Below are positions 13,941 through 21,013 of a stretch of 46,315 nt of DNA, piece after piece; position 1 is the stretch's first letter; each line of letters opens with the position of its first letter. The position numbers and the translations under genes are program-made. The notes under the pieces were generated by a model. The model made no database searches. It saw nothing but the letters and a program-made list of their open reading frames with translations, and had not been told where the DNA came from. The stretch covers positions 1 through 46,315 of the forward strand of contig CAYWKU010000027.1 of the NCBI GenBank assembly GCA_964459325.1, given 5' to 3'. Origin of the DNA: CAYWKU01 sp964459325 (GTDB taxonomy: Bacteria > RBG-13-61-14 > CAYWKU01).

Positions 13941-16075
13941 CATCGGCGATGTCATTCGACAGGAAAATAGCCCGACCCGGCGCCAACTGCCGGGAAATAA
14001 CCCGCGCCGAGAGGGTGTCCTTCCTGGTGGATGCCGACTCCTACTTCCGTGCGTTCAAAAGCGCCGCCGAAAAGGCCCGGCATTCCATACTGATTGCCGG
14101 CTGGGACATCGACAGCCGGATATTGCTGGAGAGGAACGGCGAGGATTCCTCGGAGCTTCCGGCCACGCTGGGCGAGTTTTTGAACAAGCTTGTGAAGCGG
14201 AAGGAATCTCTGACCATTCACCTCCTGATATGGGACTACTCGATGCTTTTCACCGTGGAGCGCGACCCGCTTTTATTGTACCGGCTGAGCTGGCGCGCTC
14301 ACAACCGCCTCGAGTTCAAGTTCGACGGCCGCCACCCGGTGGGAGCGTCTCATCACCAGAAAATAGTGGTAATAGACGACAAGCTGGCGTTCTCGGGCGG
14401 GCTCGACTTTGCCATGCGCAGGTGGGACACGCCGGAGCATATCCCCGGCGACCCCCGCCGTGCCGACCCGCGAGGTGACAAATATTCACCGTTTCACGAT
14501 ATCCAGATGGCCGTTGACGGTGACGCGGCGGCGGCGCTGGGCAAATTGGTGAGGGAACGATGGCTCAGGGCCGCCGACCAGCAGCTTGAGCCGCCCCCGG
14601 CTTCGACCCATGACCCCTGGCCTGAAAACATGCAGCCGGATATGACCGATGCGACGGTGGCGATATCCCTGACAGACACATCGAATGAAAAGAAAAAAAT
14701 CAAACAAGTCGAGCGGTTATACAAGGATATAATCGCGGCGGCCGATAAATACCTGTACATCGAAAACCTTCACTTCACCTCCTCGGAAATTGCAGAAGCA
14801 CTCATAAAAAGGCTGAAGGAAGAAAAGGGGCCGGAAATTGTCATGATAAGCCCGAAGCAGGGGCCGCGGTGGATTGAGCAGAACACCCTGGGCCTGATGA
14901 GAACCCGGCTCATAAAGCGTCTCGAAGAAGAAGACCGCTTCGGCAGATTCAGAATCTATTACCCCTTTGTCTCGGACGGAGACGAGGAGCACGGGGTGTT
15001 CATACACGCCAAAGTGCTGATTGCCGACGATACCCTGGTCAGGATAGGCTCGGCCAACCTGAGCAACCGCTCCATGGGCCTGGACACCGAATGCGACCTG
15101 GCGATAGAGGTTGAAACCGAAGCCCATGTCCGCTCGATAAAAAGTTTTCGCGACCGGTTGCTTGGTGAGCACCTGGGGTTGAAACCGGAGGTTACGGGTC
15201 AAATAATTGAGGAAAAAGGCTCGCTTATAGAGGCCATAGAGTCGGTAAAGGGAGAAAATCGCGGCCTGCGGCCCATTCCCGACGAGGCGCCGGAGATGGC
15301 CGCGGAAATACTGCCCGAATCCACCTTTTTCGACCCCGTGCAGCCTTTTAACCTGAAAGACGCGGTAGAGAACGTAATTATGGAAGAGTTCAAGGAACCG
15401 GGAAGAAAAAGAAGCGCCATTCTTTTCGTAACATTCGTAATCCTGCTGGCAGCCCTGGGCTCGGTATGGCAATGGTCTCCCCTGAGCAAATACGTGGACC
15501 CGGGAGTTCTGGTGGAATGGGCGGAGCCGTTCGTCCAATCGCACTGGGCTCCTCTTTACGTGCTGGCGGCTTACCTTATCGGGGGCCTTATCGTGTTCCC
15601 GGTGACGGTGATGATACTGGCCACTTCCATCATGTTCAGCCCCGTGGAAAGTTTCGTATACGCCATGACGGGCAGCATGGCCAGCGCGTGCATGGTGTTC
15701 GGCCTCGGGGAGTTGCTCGGCAGGGACGTGGTGCGGAAACTGGCGGGGGACAACGTGAATAAGGTCAGCAAACGGCTGGCTCAACGGGGGCTCTTGATGG
15801 TGATGGCTCTCAGGATAATCCCGGTGGCGCCTTTCACCATAATCAACCTGGTGGCCGGGGTGACTCACGTAAGGTTCAGGGACTACCTGTTGGGCACCCT
15901 GATAGGCATGGCGCCGGGAGTGGTGGCAATCACCATCTTCGGCGACAGGCTGGTCAAAGCCGTGAAATCCCCCAACATGGAAAATGTGGGGATACTGATA
16001 GCGATAGCCGTGGCCCTGATTGCAGGGTTTATAATGCTCAGGCGGTTTTTGAAGAAGGTCCTGGGGACGTATTAA
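13937..16075 (+). CDS. Phospholipase D-like protein fused to a VTT/DedA membrane domain
   Basis: 712 residues. The first two thirds are a two-motif PLD enzyme: HKD1 is His140-Gln-Lys142...Asp147 (HQKIVVID) with GGLDFAMRRWDT after it, and HKD2 is His357-Ala-Lys359...Asp364 (HAKVLIAD) with IGSANLSNRSMG. Such enzymes form a phosphohistidine on phosphodiesters and act as phospholipase D or cardiolipin synthase. From about residue 490 follow several hydrophobic segments with the VTT/DedA (SNARE-associated) core, FPVTVMILATSIMF and ALRIIPVAPFTIINLVAG, a domain linked to lipid handling or scrambling. The HKD part is expected to be cytoplasmic, but its side is not certain. The ATG overlaps the treT stop by four bases. 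A lipid-remodelling role during stress, alongside trehalose, is inference. Confidence 0.92.
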   Translation: MTSAMSFDRKIARPGANCREITRAERVSFLVDADSYFRAFKSAAEKARHSILIAGWDIDSRILLERNGEDSSELPATLGEFLNKLVKRKESLTIHLLIWDYSMLFTVERDPLLLYRLSWRAHNRLEFKFDGRHPVGASHHQKIVVIDDKLAFSGGLDFAMRRWDTPEHIPGDPRRADPRGDKYSPFHDIQMAVDGDAAAALGKLVRERWLRAADQQLEPPPASTHDPWPENMQPDMTDATVAISLTDTSNEKKKIKQVERLYKDIIAAADKYLYIENLHFTSSEIAEALIKRLKEEKGPEIVMISPKQGPRWIEQNTLGLMRTRLIKRLEEEDRFGRFRIYYPFVSDGDEEHGVFIHAKVLIADDTLVRIGSANLSNRSMGLDTECDLAIEVETEAHVRSIKSFRDRLLGEHLGLKPEVTGQIIEEKGSLIEAIESVKGENRGLRPIPDEAPEMAAEILPESTFFDPVQPFNLKDAVENVIMEEFKEPGRKRSAILFVTFVILLAALGSVWQWSPLSKYVDPGVLVEWAEPFVQSHWAPLYVLAAYLIGGLIVFPVTVMILATSIMFSPVESFVYAMTGSMASACMVFGLGELLGRDVVRKLAGDNVNKVSKRLAQRGLLMVMALRIIPVAPFTIINLVAGVTHVRFRDYLLGTLIGMAPGVVAITIFGDRLVKAVKSPNMENVGILIAIAVALIAGFIMLRRFLKKVLGTY

Positions 16076-16112
16076 AAATTCAGCTCATGACGTTCAACTA
16101 CCCCGCGTTCAC

Positions 16113-16187
16113 ATGGCAGGCCCGATACTTCTGTCGAGTACATAAGGGGCGTCGCGGAATGCGCGGCAAGAGTGCCGCGCCTACCAT
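16113..16187. repeat. Paired palindromic repeat (family A)
   Basis: Ends ATGGCAGG and CCTACCAT. The left arm CCCGATA-CTTC-TGTCGAG is imperfect; the right arm GCGCGGCA-AGAG-TGCCGCGC is perfect. Nearly the same 75 bases recur at 16346-16420. Confidence 0.8.
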
Positions 16188-16290
16188 GACGATTCCCGGA
16201 TGCCACTGATAGCGGGTAGCCGGGCTTAAAGCGTCAGCGTAAGCCCGGCGCCGAAGGCGCGAACCGGGGCCGTCGAAGACGCAGGAGAAA

Positions 16291-16337
16291 GATTTCTTGT
16301 TGCTTACGCAACCTCGACGTATAACGTCGAGGCCACC
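16291..16337 (+). repeat. Family B repeat
   Basis: ATTTCTTGTTGCTTACGCAA followed by the perfect hairpin CCTCGACGT-ATA-ACGTCGAGG and CCACCC. Near-identical in inverted orientation to 1480-1527. Confidence 0.7.
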
Positions 16338-16345
16338 CACCGAAC

Positions 16346-16420
16346 ATGGCAGGCCCGATACTTCTGTCGGGCACATAAGGAGCGTCGCGGAATGCGCGGC
16401 AAGAGTGTCGCCCCTACCAT
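16346..16420. repeat. Paired palindromic repeat (family A), near-duplicate of 16113-16187
   Basis: ATGGCAGGCCCGATACTTC at the left end and CCTACCAT at the right, sharing the internal GCGTCGCGGAATGCGCGGCA with the copy 233 bases upstream. Only a handful of bases differ, so this looks like a recent local duplication. Confidence 0.8.
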
Positions 16421-16434
16421 GTTGTGAGCGGAAC

Positions 16435-16461
16435 GCCCGACAGGAGTGTCGGGCCTACTAT
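16435..16461 (+). repeat. Solo family A palindromic repeat
   Basis: GCCCGACA-GGAG-TGTCGGGC followed by CTACTAT. It lies directly beyond the stop of the DUF72 gene and is oriented like the right half of the pairs. Confidence 0.7.
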
Positions 16462-16478
16462 GCTCTTAATAGGTCGGT

Positions 16479-17219
16479 TTATTTCTTTTTCTGCACCTTT
16501 TTATATAACTCGTAAGCGTTGATGGCTGCGTAGCCCGCTTCGTCGTTATCGAAGTAGCAGTATATGTCCCTGCCCTGCCGGGCCCATTTGGCGAAAGTGT
16601 TGGCCCACCCGTTCAGGGTTTTCGGGTCGTAGCTGCCCTGGTACGGCCCCTCCGGCCCGTGGAGGCGCACGTAGACGAAATCCGCCGTTATCTCTTTCGG
16701 GGAAAGCATCCCGTCCAGCTCGTAGATGCAGAAGGCGGCGTTGTTGTCGGAGAGAATCCTGTAGGTCTCGTCATCGAACCAGCTCGTGTCCCGGAACTCG
16801 AAAGCGAACCGGTAACCCTCGGGCAATCCCTCGACAAAGCTCTCCAGCCTTTCGGGGTTGCATTTCCACTTGGGAGGCAACTGAAACAGGATGGGGCCGA
16901 GCTTATCCTCCAGCGCCCCCATCCTGTCCAGAAACTGCTTTACCGGCTTGCCGGGGTCCTTGAGCTTTTTCATGTGAGTAATGTAGCGGCTGGCCTTCGC
17001 GGCGAAGAAAAAGCCTTCCGGCGCCGAATCACGCCAATTGGCCAGAGTCTTTTCAGCGGGTAGCTGGTAAAAGGAGTTGTTGATTTCGGCTGTGTGGAAA
17101 CATTCGGCGTAGTAGTCGAAAAACCTGCTCTTCGGCAAATCCGAGGGATAAAACGAACCGCTCCAGTGCCCGTAGTGCCAGCCGGAAGTGCCCACGTATA
17201 CTTTCTTTTTTCCGGTCAT
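16479..17219 (-). CDS. DUF72 (YecE-like) protein
   Basis: 246 residues. TIM-barrel DUF72 family, seen from VYVGTSGWHYGHWSGSFYP at the start, FHTAEINNSFYQLP, GPILFQLPPKW, RFAFEFRDTSWF and YVRLHGPEG. Family members are widespread, soluble and of unproven function; no reaction can be assigned. The C-terminus ends in a lysine-rich tail (KKVQKKK). The start has a strong AAGGGGAGG site. That site lies inside an inverted repeat with the end region of the upstream PEBP gene (see 17229-17295), which could affect its translation. It is the last gene of a long minus-strand run and is followed by the repeat cluster. Confidence 0.9.
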   Translation of the reverse strand: MTGKKKVYVGTSGWHYGHWSGSFYPSDLPKSRFFDYYAECFHTAEINNSFYQLPAEKTLANWRDSAPEGFFFAAKASRYITHMKKLKDPGKPVKQFLDRMGALEDKLGPILFQLPPKWKCNPERLESFVEGLPEGYRFAFEFRDTSWFDDETYRILSDNNAAFCIYELDGMLSPKEITADFVYVRLHGPEGPYQGSYDPKTLNGWANTFAKWARQGRDIYCYFDNDEAGYAAINAYELYKKVQKKK

Positions 17220-17228
17220 TGCCCACCT

Positions 17229-17295
17229 CCCCTTTCCGTATATCGCCCGTATCGGGGGAGTTTATACTGCAACCCGCCGGCAAACGGAAAAGGGG
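17229..17295 (-). promoter_or_regulatory. Inverted repeat masking the DUF72 ribosome-binding site
   Basis: On the minus strand, CCCCTTTTCCGT (17295-17284) right after the PEBP stop can pair with ACGGAAAGGGG (17239-17229), which contains part of the ribosome-binding site of the DUF72 gene. The loop is about 44 bases. This is a possible translational switch or simply a weak processing structure. Confidence 0.4.
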
Positions 17296-17297
17296 AT

Positions 17298-17891
17298 TTA
17301 CCTTTCGTAAGTGCCTACCAGCTCACCCTCCGCGAGGATGTGGCCTTCCATCGCGTCGAGAAGTTCTTTCTTGGTGATACCCGGCTCCAGGCCGAGGTTG
17401 GTGTCGAGCGCGTAGACCTTGAAGTGATAGTGATGCACGCCGTGGCCGGGCGGAGGCATGGGGCCGCCGTATCCCGTTTTGCCGAAATCGTTCTTGCCGT
17501 CGGTGGCGCCCTGAGATTTGCCCTCCTCGAACGAGGTACGGTCAGCCGAAATGTTGTAGGCCACCCAGTGGACAAACGGCTCGGCCATGGGAGCGTCGGG
17601 GTCGTCGCAGATGATTGCGAACTCCTTCGTGCCCTCCGGAGCGCCGCTCCATGACAGGGGAGGCGAAATGTCTTCGCCTTCGCCGCTGTATTTTTTCGGG
17701 ATTTTCTCACCGGAACCGAAGGCGGAACTGGTAACCGTCAGCATTTTTTCACTCCTTTCGCCTTTTTCGGCCTTTTTGGAGGTTTCCGATTTCTCTTTCG
17801 CATCGGCGACACTCGCCGCCGCCGCGGCGACGATAGCCGCCGCCAGAGCCAACACCAAGAACTTTCCCGGAATGCTTTTTGCGAGTTTCAT
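17298..17891 (-). CDS. PEBP (YbhB/YbcL) family protein, exported form
   Basis: 197 residues from the ATG at 17891, which has GGAGGTCGC before it and opens a hydrophobic signal (FLVLALAAAIVAAAAASVADA). A charged linker of about 20 residues precedes the domain. The phosphatidylethanolamine-binding fold is clear: CDDPDAP, PFVHWVAYNI, GYGGPMPPPGHGVHHYHF and KVYALD. Bacterial PEBP proteins bind small anionic ligands; their biological role is poorly defined. A second in-frame ATG at 17744, directly before the domain, has its own AAAGGAGTG site at good spacing and would give a 148-residue cytoplasmic form like ordinary YbhB. The gene lies between a small coiled-coil gene and DUF72 in the same direction. 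Confidence 0.9.
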   Translation of the reverse strand: MKLAKSIPGKFLVLALAAAIVAAAAASVADAKEKSETSKKAEKGERSEKMLTVTSSAFGSGEKIPKKYSGEGEDISPPLSWSGAPEGTKEFAIICDDPDAPMAEPFVHWVAYNISADRTSFEEGKSQGATDGKNDFGKTGYGGPMPPPGHGVHHYHFKVYALDTNLGLEPGITKKELLDAMEGHILAEGELVGTYER

Positions 17892-18022
17892 GCGACCTCC
17901 TTCCTTAACGGGGAGTTGATTTCGCATTACATTAAAAGATAATTCTGAAAACAGTTGTGTTGTGCGAAGTAAAAATGTTTCTCGGCTATTCGCCTTTTTG
18001 CTGCGGGAGCGGCCTTCTACAG

Positions 18023-18310
18023 TCAGAATGCGCTGATGGCTTCGTTCACCGAATTTTTCAAATCGTTCAAAGCGTCGTCAAGCTCGGGCTTGAGGTGTTC
18101 CCAGTTGTCTTCACCCGCCGCTTTTAACTCATCGAGTTTTTCCTGAGCTTTCTTTTGCTTGGCCCTGACTTCCTCCACCTTATCTTTTCCGCCTCCCTTT
18201 TCTTCCCCCCGGTCTTCGGCTTTTTCGATCTGTTTTATAACCATTTCAACCCTTGCCACCTCTTCCCTCATCATGGTGTCCATATCTCTTTCGCATGTTC
18301 TTTTGTCCAT
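18023..18310 (-). CDS. Small charged coiled-coil protein
   Basis: 95 residues with a good GGGAGGAGGC site, no signal peptide and no membrane segment. Almost all of it is predicted helix: an acidic/basic N-terminal helix (REEVARVEMVIKQIEKAED), a glycine-lysine break (GEEKGGGKDK), then heptad-like VEEVRAKQKKAQEKLDELKA and a C-terminal helix LDDALNDLKNSVNEAISAF. A cytoplasmic helical-hairpin protein is likely. I do not recognise a named family. It is flanked by the Omp85-like and PEBP genes on the same strand, with gaps over 100 bases on both sides. Confidence 0.75.
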   Translation of the reverse strand: MDKRTCERDMDTMMREEVARVEMVIKQIEKAEDRGEEKGGGKDKVEEVRAKQKKAQEKLDELKAAGEDNWEHLKPELDDALNDLKNSVNEAISAF

Positions 18311-18441
18311 AAGCCTCCTCCCGTTAACGCATTGGGAACAAAATCCCCTTCATTTCATAATTTCGGCTTAAAATATGCAAAATATGCAAATTGTATGTAT
18401 TTATTTACAATAAGCATATCAGCGGCCAAGTCAAGGAAGGT

Positions 18442-18466
18442 GAAAAAGCACCGTTTTTCGCACGGT
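18442..18466 (-). terminator. Possible weak terminator after the Omp85-like gene
   Basis: On the minus strand ACCGT-GCGAAAA-ACGGT is followed by GCTTTTTC. The stem has only five pairs, so this is tentative. The rest of 18311-18482 is AT-rich with repeated ATATGCAAA and no gene. Confidence 0.35.
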
Positions 18467-18482
18467 TATAGCTTCCGGGCCT

Positions 18483-19754
18483 CTAGAAAGCCTGCCCGAT
18501 ATACGCGGTTACGTGGAAGCCTTCGTTCCGAAAACCGTATGCCCCGTCCACTCCCACCGCCGGTATGGCGATGTCTTTCAGGTAAACCCTCAGCCCCAAT
18601 CCGAGTGCCCCGTAGGTGCGAAACGGGCGGGGGTCGGCGCTTAAACCGCCTTCCCTTTCGGTAAACAGCAAGTCCCCGAACTCCGTTATGGTAAGGGTTC
18701 CGAGCTTATGCTCGTACAGCTCCTGCTCAAACGCCTGGCTGAGTGAGAGATAATCGTCCACCCATACCCCCCTGTCCGGAACTCCCCGCCGGCCCTTGGA
18801 GCCGCCCAGCCGGAAGTAATTGGATATGCTCACGTCCTCACCGAAGCTGATACCGGCTTCTACGAACGTGCGGCTGAGCACCTTCCACACGGGATATGTG
18901 AAATCCCAGGTTACTTTGAACCGGCCATAAATCGTGTCGGCGCCGAATTCCTCGATTGCGTGCTCCAGCACCACCGTGCCGAGGTGACCCTTGTCGTAAT
19001 AGTCCGTGTAATCGGTATTTGTAACCCTCAGGTTGAACATCGCCCCGTTCGAGTGATGCTGCTCGGGTGGCGCCACGTAATCTTCGGCTTCACTCATGTC
19101 CCGGTATCGGTATATCAGACCCAGCCCGGGAGCGATGTGGTCGGTAATTTTCCAGCCAAAAATCGTGAAAAACAGGCTGTACTTCTCGTGGTAGCCGTAT
19201 ATCTCCTCTTCATCGTCGTACTGGAATATATCCCTTTCGATAAAAAGCGGCCTTACGACGAAAATTCCATCGGTGCCGAAAAATGCGTCGTCTATGTAGA
19301 TGGCTTCGTACTTGTTGCCCACGTTGCTGTAGCTGCCGCCCACCACCAGCATCTTCTTGCGGCCCAGAAGGTTCGATTCCAGAACCATCAACCCCCCGCC
19401 GCTCTTTTCCCCGCTGGTGTAAAATACCGGGACGGGGATAATCGTCCACTTTTCCTTAACCCTTATGTTAACAACCTCGGTCTCAACCCCTTCTTCGATG
19501 TTCACCTCCACCTCGCTGAAAAGGTGGGCGTTAAGCAGCTTCTGCTTTATGTCCGCAGCGTCCAGCCCCTCTTCGGGAACGCACTCGCCGCGTATCTTCG
19601 CCAACCGGCGGATGGTCGAGGCCTTGGTTTTCTTGTTACCCTCTATTTTTACTTCCAGATTTTTTCCGGGACATTGTGCGAAAGACGAAGGCGCAAGCAC
19701 AAACACAATGCAGGCAGCCGCTATGACGGCGGCCGGAAAAACTTTTTTAATCAT
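18483..19754 (-). CDS. Small Omp85/BamA-like outer-membrane protein with one POTRA domain
   Basis: 423 residues. A signal peptide (FVLAPSSFAQ) is followed by a single POTRA-like domain (about 30-105: VKIEGNKKTKASTIRRLAKI, LLNAHLFSEVEVNIEEG, VNIRVKEKWTIIPVP). The remaining 300 residues alternate in short amphipathic strands as in a 16-strand barrel, and the chain ends in Phe, as outer-membrane barrels do. LGGSKGRRGVPDR (near 330) may be the counterpart of the Omp85 RGY/RGF loop. Canonical BamA has five POTRAs and about 800 residues, so this is a minimal relative of the 'surface antigen' type. What it inserts or secretes is unknown. The acyl-CoA dehydrogenase gene ends 64 bases upstream. Confidence 0.85.
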   Translation of the reverse strand: MIKKVFPAAVIAAACIVFVLAPSSFAQCPGKNLEVKIEGNKKTKASTIRRLAKIRGECVPEEGLDAADIKQKLLNAHLFSEVEVNIEEGVETEVVNIRVKEKWTIIPVPVFYTSGEKSGGGLMVLESNLLGRKKMLVVGGSYSNVGNKYEAIYIDDAFFGTDGIFVVRPLFIERDIFQYDDEEEIYGYHEKYSLFFTIFGWKITDHIAPGLGLIYRYRDMSEAEDYVAPPEQHHSNGAMFNLRVTNTDYTDYYDKGHLGTVVLEHAIEEFGADTIYGRFKVTWDFTYPVWKVLSRTFVEAGISFGEDVSISNYFRLGGSKGRRGVPDRGVWVDDYLSLSQAFEQELYEHKLGTLTITEFGDLLFTEREGGLSADPRPFRTYGALGLGLRVYLKDIAIPAVGVDGAYGFRNEGFHVTAYIGQAF

Positions 19755-19818
19755 TTTTTCTCAAATCCCTCCTGGCAAATGCGGGGTATTGTACCACATA
19801 GCTGTCGGAGACTCAAGG

Positions 19819-20976
19819 TTAATCTTCTTTCAAACCGAGTCGGCCCGCTATAATCTCCTTCATTATCTCGTCAGTGCCGCCGCCTATTCTCGGCAACCTC
19901 AGGTCTCGCCAGTAACGCTGGATTTCGAACTCGTAGGTGTAACCGTAGCCGCCGTGAATCTGCAAAGCCATATCCGCCACTTTGAATCCCACCTGGGAGC
20001 AGAGCAGCTTGGCCATGCTGATTTCCTTCACCGGGTAATTGCCTTTGGAAAACTCCCACGCCACGTTGTAGGTGAATTGTCGGCAGCACTCTATCATCGA
20101 AGCCATGTCCGCCAGCTTATGGCGGGTGACCTGGAACCCCGACAGCGGCCTGCCGAACTGGCGCCTTTGTTTCGAGTACTCCAGCGCCAGCTCGAAGGCC
20201 CTTTCGGCCCGGGCCATGTTGCTGGCGGCGCTGGCGATGCGCTCCCCCTGCAGCTCCCACATTATCTGCTTGAAGCCATCCCCTTCCGTGCCCACAAGGT
20301 TCCCCGCCGGTACCCGCAGGCTCTCGAAAGTAAGCTCGGCGGTGTCGGAGCAACACATCCCCACCTTGTGCAACTTTCTGCTCACCCTGTAGCCGGGGGA
20401 GTCGGTATCGGCCACGAAGAGGCTGATACCCCGGCGCCCCTTGCTGTCCGGGTCGCTTCGGGCCACCACCAGGACATAGTCGGCCCGGGCGCCGTTGGTG
20501 ATGAACACCTTGGAGCCGTTTATAACCCACTCGTCGCCTTCCTTCCGGGCGGAAGTGCGGATGCTCGCCACGTCGCTGCCCGCATCCGGCTCGGTAATGG
20601 CCAGGGCGGCTATCTTTTCACCCCGGGCGGCGGGAGTTATATACTTCCGTTTCAACTCCTCGGAGCCGAACTTCAGAATGGGCGGGTTTGCCATTCCGAT
20701 GTGTACGCCGACGCCCATTCCCAGCCCGGCCATGCCGCTTTTGGCCAGCTCCTCGGCCAGTATGAGCGAGAATATGAAATCGCCGCCCCCGCCGCCGTAC
20801 TCCTCCGGCCAGTGAGCGCCAAGGTAGCCCAGTTCGCCCAGTTTTTTGAACACCCAATCCGGGAAATACTCAGCCTCCTCCCATTCCCCGGCATGTGGCA
20901 CAAGCTCCTTGCGCACAAACTTGCGCAGGCTTTCGCGGAACATCTCGTGCTCCGCGCTGAACATGGGATGATTCAT
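19819..20976 (-). CDS. Acyl-CoA dehydrogenase, LCAD/IVD-like
   Basis: 385 residues, the standard size for this FAD flavoprotein, which makes the first double bond in acyl-CoA beta-oxidation and passes electrons to ETF. Seen: helical N-terminal domain (AEHEMFRESLRKFVRKELVP), the FAD/substrate segment ITEPDAGSD (127-135), VFITNGARADY, KQRRQFGRPLSGFQ and QIHGGYGYTYEFEIQRYWRD. Near the C-terminus the segment is RIGGGTDEIMKEII: the glutamate used by short- and medium-chain enzymes is Gly here. As in long-chain and isovaleryl-CoA dehydrogenases, the base may instead lie in helix G (Glu258 in ARAERAF is a candidate). The chain length of the substrate is not deducible. Confidence 0.94.
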   Translation of the reverse strand: MNHPMFSAEHEMFRESLRKFVRKELVPHAGEWEEAEYFPDWVFKKLGELGYLGAHWPEEYGGGGGDFIFSLILAEELAKSGMAGLGMGVGVHIGMANPPILKFGSEELKRKYITPAARGEKIAALAITEPDAGSDVASIRTSARKEGDEWVINGSKVFITNGARADYVLVVARSDPDSKGRRGISLFVADTDSPGYRVSRKLHKVGMCCSDTAELTFESLRVPAGNLVGTEGDGFKQIMWELQGERIASAASNMARAERAFELALEYSKQRRQFGRPLSGFQVTRHKLADMASMIECCRQFTYNVAWEFSKGNYPVKEISMAKLLCSQVGFKVADMALQIHGGYGYTYEFEIQRYWRDLRLPRIGGGTDEIMKEIIAGRLGLKED

Positions 20977-21013
20977 TACATTTCCCCCAGCTTGATTAAA
21001 AACAACCGGGCGC

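Larger units (their letters stand above)
16076..16478. other. Non-coding repeat cluster
   Basis: 403 bases between the convergent PLD-VTT and DUF72 genes, made almost entirely of repeats: two nearly identical 75-bp family A pairs (16113-16187, 16346-16420), a solo family A (16435-16461) and a family B copy (16291-16337). No gene and no clear terminator with a T-tract was seen. Confidence 0.75.

Noticed and set aside
14717..15868. 383-codon frame opposite the PLD-VTT gene
   Set aside because: Antisense shadow in GC-rich sequence; the plus strand has both HKD motifs and the VTT core.
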